A stretch of 64,000 nucleotides of DNA, from contig NZ_CP039740.1 in assembly GCF_005153485.1 (NCBI RefSeq), forward strand, positions 372,001 to 436,000, in the 5' to 3' direction. Below are positions 43,654 through 51,698 of the stretch, piece after piece (positions within the stretch are counted from its first letter, which is position 1; every line of letters starts with the position of its first letter). The notes beneath the pieces are model-generated. The model was not told the origin of the DNA, did no database searches, and was given only the letters and a program-made list of their open reading frames with translations. A program made the translations under genes and the position numbers. This DNA comes from Pseudolabrys sp. FHR47. Its GTDB lineage: Bacteria > Pseudomonadota > Alphaproteobacteria > Rhizobiales > Xanthobacteraceae.

Positions 43654-45513
43654 TTACAAGCGGATTACGCGCGGCGACACCGCGTCGGCATATAGTTCTT
43701 CGACCAGCGCGGCGCGGTTCTTGAGCACGGTGCGCTGGTTGATCGAGCCCTTGTCGGTCATTTCGCCGAGATCCATCGACGGCGGCTCGGTCATGAGCAT
43801 GATGCGCTGAACGCGGTTCGACGAGCCGGTCGAGGCGGCCGCCATTTGTGCCAGCATGGTCGCGAAGTGCTGTTGCACGTCGTAATGCTGCACAATCTGG
43901 TCGGCCGGCGTATCCGGCGCACGGTGCAGAATCCTGCGGCAGGCTTCGACGTCGGGAAACACCAGCGCGGCGAGATAATCGCGGTCCAGCCCGGCAAACA
44001 CGACGTCGCGCACGAAAGGCTTGAAGGCGTCGATGAACTGCGCGCGCAGCGGTCCGACATTGACCCAGGTGCCGGACGACAGTTTGAAGTCCTCGGCGAT
44101 GCGACCGTCGAACAACAGGCCCTGCTCCGGATGATCGGGATCGGCGAACTTGAAGGTGTCGCCAAGCTTGTAGAAGCCTTCTTCATCGAAGGCATTACTG
44201 GTGTATTGCGGCTGCCGCCAGTAGCCCGGCGTGATGTTGGGCCCGCGTACGCGCGCTTCCAGCTTGCCTTCGACCGGCACCAGCTTGAGCTCGAGGCCGG
44301 GGACGGGCAGGCCCATATTGGTTGAGTTGGGATGATAGAAGGTCCGCGCCAGCGCGCAGGGCGCGGTCTCGGTCGAGCCGAAGCCGGTCAGGAACTGCAC
44401 GCGCTCGCCGCAGGTCTCTACCGCCAGCGCATTGATCTCGTCAAAAACGTGCTGCGCGAGGCCTGCGCCGGCGAACCACAGCACCTTCACCTTCGAGAAG
44501 AACATGCGGCGCAGGTCCGCGTCGGCGCGCAGATAAGGCAGCAGCGCCTCGTAACCCTTGGGCACGGTGAAGTACCAGGTCGAGGCGATGTCGCGCAGAT
44601 TGCGCACCGTCTCGTCGATGGCGCCAGGCAGCGGCTTGCCTTCGTCGATATAGAAGGTGCCGCCGTTATAGAGAACGAGACCGACGTCGTGGTTGCCGCC
44701 GGCGGTGTGATGCCACGGCGCCCAGTCGAGGATGACCGGCGGCTCGTCCTGGAAATAGGCGAGCGCCTGGCGCAGCATCACCTGGTTGGCGCACCACATG
44801 CGCTGGGTGTTGATCACGCATTTCGGCGTGCCGGTGGAGCCTGAGGTGAACAGGAACTTGGCGATAGTGTCGGGGCCGACCTTGTCGTGCGCGGCATCGA
44901 CCGCGGCGGTCGGCGCGGCCAAGAGGTCGGAGAACAAAGTCGTGCGGCCCTCGACCGGATTGCGCGTCACGACCACCGGCACATCCTTCGGCACGATGGT
45001 GTCGATGGCGCGCGCGAAGGCCTTGCCGTCGGCGGCGAAGACGAGGCCGGGCGTGATCAGTTCGAAGATCGATTTCAGCCGCGCGAAGTCCTGGCTCACC
45101 AGCGAATAGGCCGGCGAGATCGGCGCGTAGGGCACGCCGATGTAGATGGCGGCGAGGCCGAGCATGGCATGTTCGAGATCGTTGCCGGAGAGGATGACGA
45201 TCGGCCGCTCGGCGGACAGATTGTGCTTGAGCAGCGCCGTACCGATGCGGCGGGCATGATCGAGCGCCTGCGCGTAGGTGATGGTGCGCCAGCCGTCGGC
45301 CTTGCCGTTTCGCTGCGCCATGAAGACGCGATCCGGCGCATGCTTGGCCCAGTATTCCAGCCGCTCGGTCAGCTTGTTCGGATAGGGCGCGAGCGGCTCC
45401 GGCGAGCGCAGGATCATCGTGCCGTCGACGCGACGTTCGATATCGACGGCCTGCGGGCCGAGCCTCACCGCGCGGGTGGCAGGCTGCTGCAACGGTTCAG
45501 CGGTCACGGTCAT
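43654..45513 (-). CDS. Feruloyl-CoA synthase, copy 2
   Basis: ANL-superfamily acid:CoA ligase, 619 residues, matching the long Fcs type. AMP-binding motif TSGSTGTPKCVIN (223-235) has Cys where copy 1 has Gly. Other family blocks: GNDLEHAMLGLAAIYIGVPYAPISPAYSLVS, FLTGFGSTETAPCA, VRGPNITPGYWRQP and the C-terminal catalytic Lys in MTDKGSINQRTVL. The frame extends upstream over copy 1, but the ATG at 45513 follows copy 1's stop by 2 bases. Likely activates ferulate, p-coumarate or a related acid. Confidence 0.87.
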   Translation of the reverse strand: MTVTAEPLQQPATRAVRLGPQAVDIERRVDGTMILRSPEPLAPYPNKLTERLEYWAKHAPDRVFMAQRNGKADGWRTITYAQALDHARRIGTALLKHNLSAERPIVILSGNDLEHAMLGLAAIYIGVPYAPISPAYSLVSQDFARLKSIFELITPGLVFAADGKAFARAIDTIVPKDVPVVVTRNPVEGRTTLFSDLLAAPTAAVDAAHDKVGPDTIAKFLFTSGSTGTPKCVINTQRMWCANQVMLRQALAYFQDEPPVILDWAPWHHTAGGNHDVGLVLYNGGTFYIDEGKPLPGAIDETVRNLRDIASTWYFTVPKGYEALLPYLRADADLRRMFFSKVKVLWFAGAGLAQHVFDEINALAVETCGERVQFLTGFGSTETAPCALARTFYHPNSTNMGLPVPGLELKLVPVEGKLEARVRGPNITPGYWRQPQYTSNAFDEEGFYKLGDTFKFADPDHPEQGLLFDGRIAEDFKLSSGTWVNVGPLRAQFIDAFKPFVRDVVFAGLDRDYLAALVFPDVEACRRILHRAPDTPADQIVQHYDVQQHFATMLAQMAAASTGSSNRVQRIMLMTEPPSMDLGEMTDKGSINQRTVLKNRAALVEELYADAVSPRVIRL

Positions 45514-45515
45514 GG

Positions 45516-47390
45516 TCAACTGTCGCTCCGGATCACATTTGGCGACGGCGTGTCGGCATAGAGTTCGTCCACCAAAGTCGCGCGGGTCGCCAGGACGGCG
45601 CGCTGGTTGATCGAGCCCTTGTCGGTCGCCTCGCCTTTGTCCATCGACGGCGGCTCGGCCATCAAGATAATGCGCTCCACGCGCGTCGACGAGCCTTTGG
45701 CCTCCGCCGCCAGCCCGAACAGCCGCTCGGCGAACAGCAGGCGCACGGTCGGTGCGGCGACGATCTCGACCGATGTCGCCTCGGGGCCGAGACCGGCGAG
45801 CTTGCGGCAGGCCTCGATGTCGGGAAACACCAGAGCGCTGATGAAATCGCGATCGGCGCCGGCCAGCACCACATCGCGTACATAAGGCGCGAAGTGATCG
45901 ATGAAGCGGCCGCGCAGCGGCCCGACGCTGACCCAGGTGCCGGTCGAGAGCTTGTAGTCCTCGGCAATGCGGCCGTCGAACAGCAAACCTTTGTCGGGGT
46001 CCTGGGGGTCGGCGAACTTGAGCGCGTCGCCGAGCTTGTAAAAGCCTTCCTCGTCGAAGGCGCCTTGGGTGTGGTGGTCCTGCCGCCAATAGCCGGGTGT
46101 GATGTGCGGGCCGCGCAAGCGCGCTTCGAGTTTGCCTTCGTTCGGCACCAGCTTGAGTTCGACGCCGGGGCAGGGCAGCCCGATATTGCCGGGACGGCCG
46201 AAATCCCAGGTGCAGGCAAGCGCCGCCGGCGCGGTCTCGGTCGAACCGAGCGAGGAAATGAAGATCACGCGCTCGCCAGTGGTTTCGACCGCGATCTCGT
46301 TCATCTCGTCATAGGTCACCTGATTGAGCCCGGCGCCGGCATAGAACAGGACGTTGAGCCGGCTGAAGAAGTTACGGCGCAGCGTGTCGTCGGCGCGGAA
46401 GTGAGGGATCAGTGCCTCGAAGCCCTTGGGCACGTTGAAATAGATGGTCGGCGCGATATCGCGCAGATTGCGCGCTGTCTTCGGCACGCCCGGTGGCGTC
46501 GGATTGCCGTCGTCGATGTAGAACGAGCCGCCATTCACCAGCACCAGATTGAAGTTGTGGTTGGAGCCGAAAGTGTGGCTCCACGGTAGCCAGTCGACGA
46601 TGACGGGCGGCTCATCCTTCACGAAAGGCAGGTTGCCGCGCAGCATGGCCTGATTGGAATTGAGCATGCGGTGGGTGTTGATCACCCCCTTCGGCGTGCC
46701 GGTCGACCCCGACGTGAACAGGAACTTGGCGATCGAGTCCGGCCCAACTTGCGCATGCGCCGCATCGACGCCGCGCGTGTCCTCGTCGCCGATCAGATCG
46801 GCGAACATCGTCACCGACCGATCGCCGAGCGGATTGCGGGTGACGACGAGTTCGATGTCGTCTGGCACGGTAGCGTAAAGCGCTTTTCCGAACGCCATGC
46901 CGTCGGCTGCAAACACCATGCCCGGCGTCAGCAATTCGACGATCATGCGCAATTTGCCGAAGTCGCTCGACATCAGTGAATAGGCCGGCGAAATCGGCGC
47001 ATAGGGAATGCCGACCATCATGGCAGCGAGGCCAAGCAACGCATGCTCGATGTCGTTGCCGGAGAGAATGACGATCGGCCGATCCTTCGACAGTCCGCGG
47101 CGCAGCAAAGCCGCGCCGATGCGCTTCACCTTGTCGAGCGTCTCGGCATAGGTGAGCTTGCGCCAGTGTCCGTCGGCATCGCGCTGCGCCAGATAAACGC
47201 GATCGGGCGCGACTCTGGCCCAATGCTCGAGCGGCTGGCCGATCGTGTCGTGATAATCCTCCAGCGCCTGCCGGCTGCGGATATACAGAGTGCCATCGGC
47301 CTTGCGGTCGACGAGCGCGTCGAGCGCGCCGAGATTGACGGCGCGCAATGGCGCGGACGAAGATCGGACCTGATGGTTCGGTGCCGGCAT
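45516..47390 (-). CDS. Feruloyl-CoA synthase, copy 1
   Basis: First gene of the hydroxycinnamate operon, 624 residues, ATP-dependent CoA ligase. Motifs: TSGSTGTPKGVIN (226-238), GNDIEHALLGLAAMMVGIPYAPISPAYSLMS, SLGSTETAPAALACTWDFGRPGNIGLP, LRGPHITPGYWRQ and the C-terminal KGSINQRAVL Lys. It is clearly homologous to copy 2 along its whole length. A 21-bp palindrome overlaps the candidate -10 box 92 bases or more upstream, indicating induction by hydroxycinnamoyl-CoA or its acid. Confidence 0.88.
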   Translation of the reverse strand: MPAPNHQVRSSSAPLRAVNLGALDALVDRKADGTLYIRSRQALEDYHDTIGQPLEHWARVAPDRVYLAQRDADGHWRKLTYAETLDKVKRIGAALLRRGLSKDRPIVILSGNDIEHALLGLAAMMVGIPYAPISPAYSLMSSDFGKLRMIVELLTPGMVFAADGMAFGKALYATVPDDIELVVTRNPLGDRSVTMFADLIGDEDTRGVDAAHAQVGPDSIAKFLFTSGSTGTPKGVINTHRMLNSNQAMLRGNLPFVKDEPPVIVDWLPWSHTFGSNHNFNLVLVNGGSFYIDDGNPTPPGVPKTARNLRDIAPTIYFNVPKGFEALIPHFRADDTLRRNFFSRLNVLFYAGAGLNQVTYDEMNEIAVETTGERVIFISSLGSTETAPAALACTWDFGRPGNIGLPCPGVELKLVPNEGKLEARLRGPHITPGYWRQDHHTQGAFDEEGFYKLGDALKFADPQDPDKGLLFDGRIAEDYKLSTGTWVSVGPLRGRFIDHFAPYVRDVVLAGADRDFISALVFPDIEACRKLAGLGPEATSVEIVAAPTVRLLFAERLFGLAAEAKGSSTRVERIILMAEPPSMDKGEATDKGSINQRAVLATRATLVDELYADTPSPNVIRSDS

Positions 47391-47465
47391 CGAAGCGTTT
47401 CCTCGTGCGCGCGATGTTGCCTCAAGGGCTCCCGTCTTTGCGGGCTATCGCGCGGGCTGTTTTGA

Positions 47466-47486
47466 ATTGTTGTCTTGGACAACAAT
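47466..47486. promoter_or_regulatory. 21-bp inverted repeat, putative hydroxycinnamate operator 1
   Basis: Left arm ATTGTTGTC (47466-47474) and right arm GACAACAAT (47478-47486) flank TTG. Almost the same sequence occurs at 49739-49761 (same arms, different centre). It is 76 bases upstream of the synthase operon. Two matching long palindromes ahead of two co-functional transcripts point to one shared regulator, plausibly a MarR protein of the CouR/FerR type, not encoded here. Confidence 0.75.
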
Positions 47487-47511
47487 ACCGCGTCAGCATC
47501 TTGGCGCTCAA
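47482..47511 (-). promoter_or_regulatory. Candidate promoter of the feruloyl-CoA synthase operon
   Basis: On the minus strand TTGAGC (47506-47511) and TATTGT (47482-47487) are 18 bases apart. The -10 box lies inside the outer arm of the 21-bp palindrome, so a bound repressor would block initiation. The second palindrome also begins TATTGT in the same orientation. Confidence 0.45.
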
Positions 47512-47557
47512 GCGGAGTATGGCGTCGCCTGAGCAAACAGAAATATGTTTCGTCCCC

Positions 47558-48361
47558 TCAATCCGGTCGTTTGACCTTCCCCGCGCGGCCTTCGAGGAAG
47601 GCCGTCAGGCGGTTCTTCGCTTCCGGATCGGCCTGCGCGATCGACGAGATCAGCGATTCCATGGCGAAACCGGTGGCCGGCGCTGCCTCGGCGATACGCG
47701 GCAGCGCATGGGTGATGGCGAAATTCGTCATCGGCGTGTTGGTAGCGATGCGCTGCGCCAGTTCGATGCCTTTGGCGAGGCCTTGGCCGGGTTCGGTCAG
47801 ATAGGTTGAGAGGCCCATGGTCTGGCCGTCTTCCGCCGAATAGGTGCGGCCGGTCAGCATCATGTCCATCATGCGGGCAACGCCGATCAGACGCGGAATG
47901 CGCACCGAGCCGCCGCCGCCGACATAGATGCCGCGGCTGCCCTCGGGCAGGCCGTAATAGGTCGAGCGCTCGGCAACGCGGATATGCGCCGATGAAGCGA
48001 GTTCGAGGCCGCCACCGACCACGGCACCATGCAGCACGGCGACCACCGGCACTTTGCCGAACTGGATCTTCTCGAAGGCGCGATGCCACAGCGCGGAGTG
48101 TGAGATGCCTTCGTGGATGTTGCGTTCCTGCAACTCCGACAAATCGAGACCGGCGCAGAAATGCTCGCCTTCGCCGGCGATCACGACGGAGCGAACGTCA
48201 TCGGGCAGGGCCGAGAAGAACGCATCGATGCCGATGACCGTGTCGTCGTCGATCGCATTGCGCTTGTGCGGGCGGTTGAGCTTGAGAATCGCAATCGGAC
48301 CTTGCCGCTCGGCGGCGAGCGACGGCGGCAGGTCGGCGAAGGACACGCGGTTGGAGTTCAC
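47558..48361 (-). CDS. Enoyl-CoA hydratase/isomerase (crotonase) family protein
   Basis: Crotonase-fold enzyme, 267 residues. Oxyanion-hole segments are HFCAGLDLSEL and HGAVVGGGLELASSAHIRVAE; the catalytic-loop region is LPEGSRGIYVGGGGSVRIPRLIG. Sitting between the binding protein and the synthase genes, it should hydrate hydroxycinnamoyl-CoA. It could instead be a hydratase-lyase giving vanillin, but the operon also has SDR, thiolase and thioesterase and the window shows no vanillin dehydrogenase adjacent, which favours hydration for a beta-oxidative route. Confidence 0.82.
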   Translation of the reverse strand: MNSNRVSFADLPPSLAAERQGPIAILKLNRPHKRNAIDDDTVIGIDAFFSALPDDVRSVVIAGEGEHFCAGLDLSELQERNIHEGISHSALWHRAFEKIQFGKVPVVAVLHGAVVGGGLELASSAHIRVAERSTYYGLPEGSRGIYVGGGGSVRIPRLIGVARMMDMMLTGRTYSAEDGQTMGLSTYLTEPGQGLAKGIELAQRIATNTPMTNFAITHALPRIAEAAPATGFAMESLISSIAQADPEAKNRLTAFLEGRAGKVKRPD

Positions 48362-48438
48362 GAATGGCTCCCTGATTGCGAAGGCCGCCGCTGCCGGGTC
48401 GCGGCAGCGGCGTCATGGTTGCGCGGACGAGGCCGCGA

Positions 48439-49647
48439 TCAGTTGGCTTTGACCAGCGGGCAGCCGCCTTCATTGAGCGGGCGGAAGGCCTTGTCGGTCG
48501 GGATCGTATTCACGATCTTGAACAGATCCCAATCACTCTTCGACTCGGCCGGCGCCTTCACCTGCAGCAGAACGAGCGGGTGGATGGCGCGGCCGTCGGG
48601 CCGGATTTCGACCTTGCCGTAGACCGGCTCGTCCGACCCCATCGCCTTCATGGCGTCGACCACGGCCTTGCCGTCGGCCGGTGAGCCGACCTTGTCGACC
48701 GCTTTGAGGTAGGCGAGCGTAGCCGAATAGACGCCGGCCTGCATGTGGTTCGGATACATCTTTTTGTTGTGGCGGGCGGCGTAACGCTTGGCGAAGTCGC
48801 GCGCGCCGTCGCTCTGGTCCCAGTACCAGGCATTGATCGCCCCGAGGCCCTGCGCCGTGGCGAGGCCGATGGCCGGCACGCTCTGCAGGTCGAAGATCAG
48901 CGCCACCACCTTCTGCTTCTCGCCGATCTTGAAGTCGGCGGCCTGCTTGATGGTGTTGACGGTGTCGCCGCCGGCATTGGCGAGCAGAATCACGTCGGCC
49001 TTGGAGGCCTGCGCCTGCAGCAGCGCCGAGGAGAAATCGTTGGTGCCGAGCGGCAGGCGGATGGTGCCGGCGACCTTGCCGCCGGAGGCGTTGATCTCGT
49101 CGGTGGCCTGCTTCTCGAGGTCATGACCGAAGGCGTAGTCGGCGGTGATGAAGAAGAACGTCTTGGCGCCCTGCGCCAACACGCCCTTGGCGGTGCCGTG
49201 ACCGAAAGCCCAGGTGTCGTAGGTCCAGTGCACGAAGTTCGGCGAGCACTTCGCGCCGGTGAGCAGCGCGGTGCCGGCGCCGGAGCCGATCACGACCTTG
49301 TTCTTTTCGCGGCCGATATCGGAAACCGCGAGCGCGACGGCCGAGTTCGGCAGGTCAACGACCATGTCGACGCCTTCAGTGTCGAACCAGCGGCGCGCGA
49401 TGGCGGCGCCGATGTCCGGCTTGTTCTGGTGGTCGGCCGAGATCACTTCGGCTTTGCGCTTCGAAGTCTTGTTGAATTCCTCGACTGCCATTTGCGCCGC
49501 GAGCACGGAGCCCGGGCCCTGGAAGTCGGAATAGACGCTCGACATGTCATTCATGACGCCGATGCGCAGGGTGCCGTTCTGTTCGGCCATCGCCGGCGTC
49601 GCGGCGAGCACGCCAAACAAAGTGGCGATCTTGATCGCTTTCAGCAT
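48439..49647 (-). CDS. ABC branched-chain-type binding protein, CouP-like
   Basis: Periplasmic type I binding protein (LivK/Peripla_BP_6 class), 402 residues, with a signal peptide ending TPAMA. Blocks: LRIGVMNDMSSVYSDFQGPGSVLAAQMAVEEF, DHQNKPDIGAAIARRWFDTEGVDMVVD and FFITADYAFGHDLEKQATDEI. It resembles binding proteins for lignin-derived aromatics such as R. palustris CouP. GGGAGGG precedes the ATG at 49647 (the frame is open to 49674). No permease or ATPase genes accompany it in the window, so the rest of the importer must be elsewhere. Confidence 0.83.
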   Translation of the reverse strand: MLKAIKIATLFGVLAATPAMAEQNGTLRIGVMNDMSSVYSDFQGPGSVLAAQMAVEEFNKTSKRKAEVISADHQNKPDIGAAIARRWFDTEGVDMVVDLPNSAVALAVSDIGREKNKVVIGSGAGTALLTGAKCSPNFVHWTYDTWAFGHGTAKGVLAQGAKTFFFITADYAFGHDLEKQATDEINASGGKVAGTIRLPLGTNDFSSALLQAQASKADVILLANAGGDTVNTIKQAADFKIGEKQKVVALIFDLQSVPAIGLATAQGLGAINAWYWDQSDGARDFAKRYAARHNKKMYPNHMQAGVYSATLAYLKAVDKVGSPADGKAVVDAMKAMGSDEPVYGKVEIRPDGRAIHPLVLLQVKAPAESKSDWDLFKIVNTIPTDKAFRPLNEGGCPLVKAN

Positions 49648-49738
49648 GGGGTCCCTCCCGGGGAGTGTGTTCATGACGGAGGCTCATAGTTTCGGCCGCC
49701 GTTACCGCAATGCTGACAGGGGCCGCGCCTCCGGTCAA

Positions 49739-49761
49739 TATTGTTGTCCAGGACAACAATA
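49739..49761. promoter_or_regulatory. 23-bp perfect inverted repeat, putative hydroxycinnamate operator 2
   Basis: Arms TATTGTTGTCC and GGACAACAATA flank one A. It is 92 bases upstream of the CouP-like gene and near-identical to the site at 47466-47486. On the minus strand TATTGT is placed like the -10 of the synthase promoter. Confidence 0.8.
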
Positions 49762-49812
49762 GGCGCAAAGTCCTTTCGCAGATGCGAAAAGACATCGGGC
49801 GGGCAAGGTGGG

Positions 49813-50292
49813 CTAAAGAACCTCAAACACGTCGAGTTGCACCGCGCGCGCTTCGCGCTGGCCGCGGGCGATGGCGAGAATGCGATTCATCCAAGCGACT
49901 GCTGGATCCGAGGTCTCAAAGCGCATCACCGTGCGGAAATAGTACAACGCCGGATCGACCGTCTCGCCGCGCATGACGCGGTCCAGCACCTCTTTCGGTC
50001 CATGGCGCAGGCCCTCGCTCGATACCAGGATGCGCGCTCCGGCATCGGTTTCGATGGTGTAGCGCGCCTGGATATCGGCGGCGCCATCGGCGCGGATGAA
50101 TTGCCAGTCGGCGCCGCCGGGCAGCACGCGGCCGGTGAGTTTGTCGCCGCGCACGGTTCCGCCGAGGATGTCGATGATGCGCCGATGGCCATAGGGCGTG
50201 GCACCGAGATCGAGGATGCCTGCCAGTTCGGCGTTGATCGTGAAGATCGGCCTGTCGCTCAGGATGGCGGTCAACGGCTTGCGCTCCCACAT
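49813..50292 (-). CDS. DUF3237-domain protein
   Basis: 159 residues, entirely a DUF3237 domain: FTINAELAGILDLGATPYGHRRIIDILGGTVRGDKLTGRVLPGGADWQ, with VSSEGLRHGP and YYFRTVMRFETSDPAVAWMNRILAIARGQRE. The fold is a small barrel with no proven activity; such genes are frequent beside aromatic catabolism operons. It is upstream of the CouP-like gene on the same strand, but operator 2 lies between them, so they may have separate promoters. Confidence 0.8.
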   Translation of the reverse strand: MWERKPLTAILSDRPIFTINAELAGILDLGATPYGHRRIIDILGGTVRGDKLTGRVLPGGADWQFIRADGAADIQARYTIETDAGARILVSSEGLRHGPKEVLDRVMRGETVDPALYYFRTVMRFETSDPAVAWMNRILAIARGQREARAVQLDVFEVL

Positions 50293-50312
50293 GTCGTCAA
50301 AAGGTACGCCAT

Positions 50313-50341
50313 TTGACCCTGTCCCGGACGGGCCGTAAATA
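50313..50341 (+). promoter_or_regulatory. Candidate promoter of the pcaF-pcaH-pcaG operon
   Basis: TTGACC at 50313-50318 and TAAATA at 50336-50341 with a 17-base spacer, 62 bases upstream of pcaF. A small GTCC-C-GGAC inverted repeat lies in the spacer. A good sigma-70-like match in the gap divergent from the DUF3237 gene. Confidence 0.55.
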
Positions 50342-50403
50342 CGGGCCGCTTGAAACCCGGCGCGGTCTCATTGGCGTCTGACGGTGGTGCAAGGAAAGAT
50401 CTG

Positions 50404-51621
50404 ATGACTGACAAGATTCGTGACGTCTTCATTTGCGACGCGGTTCGCACGCCGATTGGTCGCTATGCCGGCTCGCTCGCCAAGGTGCGCGCCGACGATC
50501 TCGCCGCCATCCCGATCAAGGCCCTGATGGCGCGCAACCCGAAGGCGGACTGGGAAAAGATCGAGGAAGTGATCTTCGGCTGCGCCAACCAGGCCGGTGA
50601 GGACAACCGCAACGTTGCCCGCATGGCTGCATTGCTGGCGGGGCTTCCCGCTTCCGTGCCGGGCGTGACGGTGAACAGGCTTTGCGCCTCGGGTCTCAAC
50701 GCAGTGGGCGACGCCGCCCGCGCCATCCGCTCCGGCGAAATGGAATTCGCTATTGCCGGCGGCGTCGAGTCGATGAGCCGCGCGCCCTTCGTGCAGGGCA
50801 AGGCGACCGAAGCCTTCTCGCGCTCGGCTGAAATCTACGACACCACCATAGGCTGGCGTTTCATCAATCCACTGATGAAAGCGCAGTACGGCGTCGATTC
50901 CATGCCCGAGACCGGCGAGAATGTTGCCGAGGATTATCAGGTGTCGCGCGCCGACCAGGACGCTTTCGCCTGGCGCTCGCAGCAGAAGGCCGGCAAGGCC
51001 ATCGCCGCCGGCTATTTCGACAAGGAGATCGTTCCGGTCGAGATCGCCGGCCGCAAGGGCGAGATCGTGAAGGTGGACAAGGACGAGCATCCGCGTCCGG
51101 AGACCACGCTGGAGCAACTCGCCAAGCTGAAAGCACCGTTCCGCAATCCCGGCACGGTGACGGCGGGCAATGCGTCAGGCGTCAATGACGGCGCCGCGGC
51201 GCTGATCCTGGCGTCGGCCGCGGCGGTGAAAGCACACGGTTTCACTCCGCGCGCCCGCATCCTCGGCATGGCATCGGCCGCCGTCCCACCGCGTGTGATG
51301 GGCATTGGCCCCGTTCCGTCGACGCAGAAGCTGATGGCGCGGCTCGGCCACAAGATCTCTAACTACGACATCATCGAACTCAACGAGGCCTTTGCCTCGC
51401 AATCGCTTGCTGTCATGCGTCAGTTGGGACTTCCCGACGATGCTGAACACGTCAATCCGCATGGCGGCGCCATCGCATTGGGCCATCCGCTCGGCATGTC
51501 CGGTGCGCGTCTGGCATTGACGGCGACGCATGGGCTGGAGGAAAAGGCGGGAAAGCTCGCGCTCGCCACCATGTGTGTCGGTGTCGGCCAGGGTGTGTCT
51601 CTGGCGATCGAGCGCGTTTAA
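50404..51621 (+). CDS. pcaF: Beta-ketoadipyl-CoA thiolase
   Basis: Final enzyme of the beta-ketoadipate pathway: 3-oxoadipyl-CoA plus CoA gives succinyl-CoA and acetyl-CoA. 405 residues with Cys94 (NRLCASGLNAVGDAARAI), His361 (ALGHPLGMSGARL) and Cys391 (MCVGVGQG). The N-terminal VFICDAVRTPIGRYAGSLA and IGPVPSTQKLMARLG are typical of PcaF/PaaJ thiolases. AAGGAAAG fixes the ATG at 50404 against an open frame from 50350. The pcaHG context favours PcaF over PaaJ. Confidence 0.87.
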   Translation: MTDKIRDVFICDAVRTPIGRYAGSLAKVRADDLAAIPIKALMARNPKADWEKIEEVIFGCANQAGEDNRNVARMAALLAGLPASVPGVTVNRLCASGLNAVGDAARAIRSGEMEFAIAGGVESMSRAPFVQGKATEAFSRSAEIYDTTIGWRFINPLMKAQYGVDSMPETGENVAEDYQVSRADQDAFAWRSQQKAGKAIAAGYFDKEIVPVEIAGRKGEIVKVDKDEHPRPETTLEQLAKLKAPFRNPGTVTAGNASGVNDGAAALILASAAAVKAHGFTPRARILGMASAAVPPRVMGIGPVPSTQKLMARLGHKISNYDIIELNEAFASQSLAVMRQLGLPDDAEHVNPHGGAIALGHPLGMSGARLALTATHGLEEKAGKLALATMCVGVGQGVSLAIERV

Positions 51622-51623
51622 TA

Positions 51624-51667
51624 GCGTTTTCGAGCGAAGTGGAAATCGGTTCGCGTCAAGAAAACGC
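51624..51667. repeat. REP-like palindromic repeat between pcaF and pcaH
   Basis: GCGTTTTC (51624-51631) and GAAAACGC (51660-51667) enclose GAGCGAAGTGGAAATCGGTTCGCG. It begins 3 bases after the pcaF stop. From memory this matches a very abundant Bradyrhizobium-type intergenic palindrome (GAGCGAAGTGGATACCGGTTCGCG). It may modulate the pcaF-to-pcaH transcript. Confidence 0.65.
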
Positions 51668-51698
51668 GTCTGAAAAAGTCCGAGAGAGGATCACCAAG

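Noticed and set aside
45514..46089. N-terminal extension of feruloyl-CoA synthase copy 2 into copy 1
   Set aside because: It would overlap 190 codons of copy 1 in another frame; the ATG at 45513 aligns with the synthase family start.
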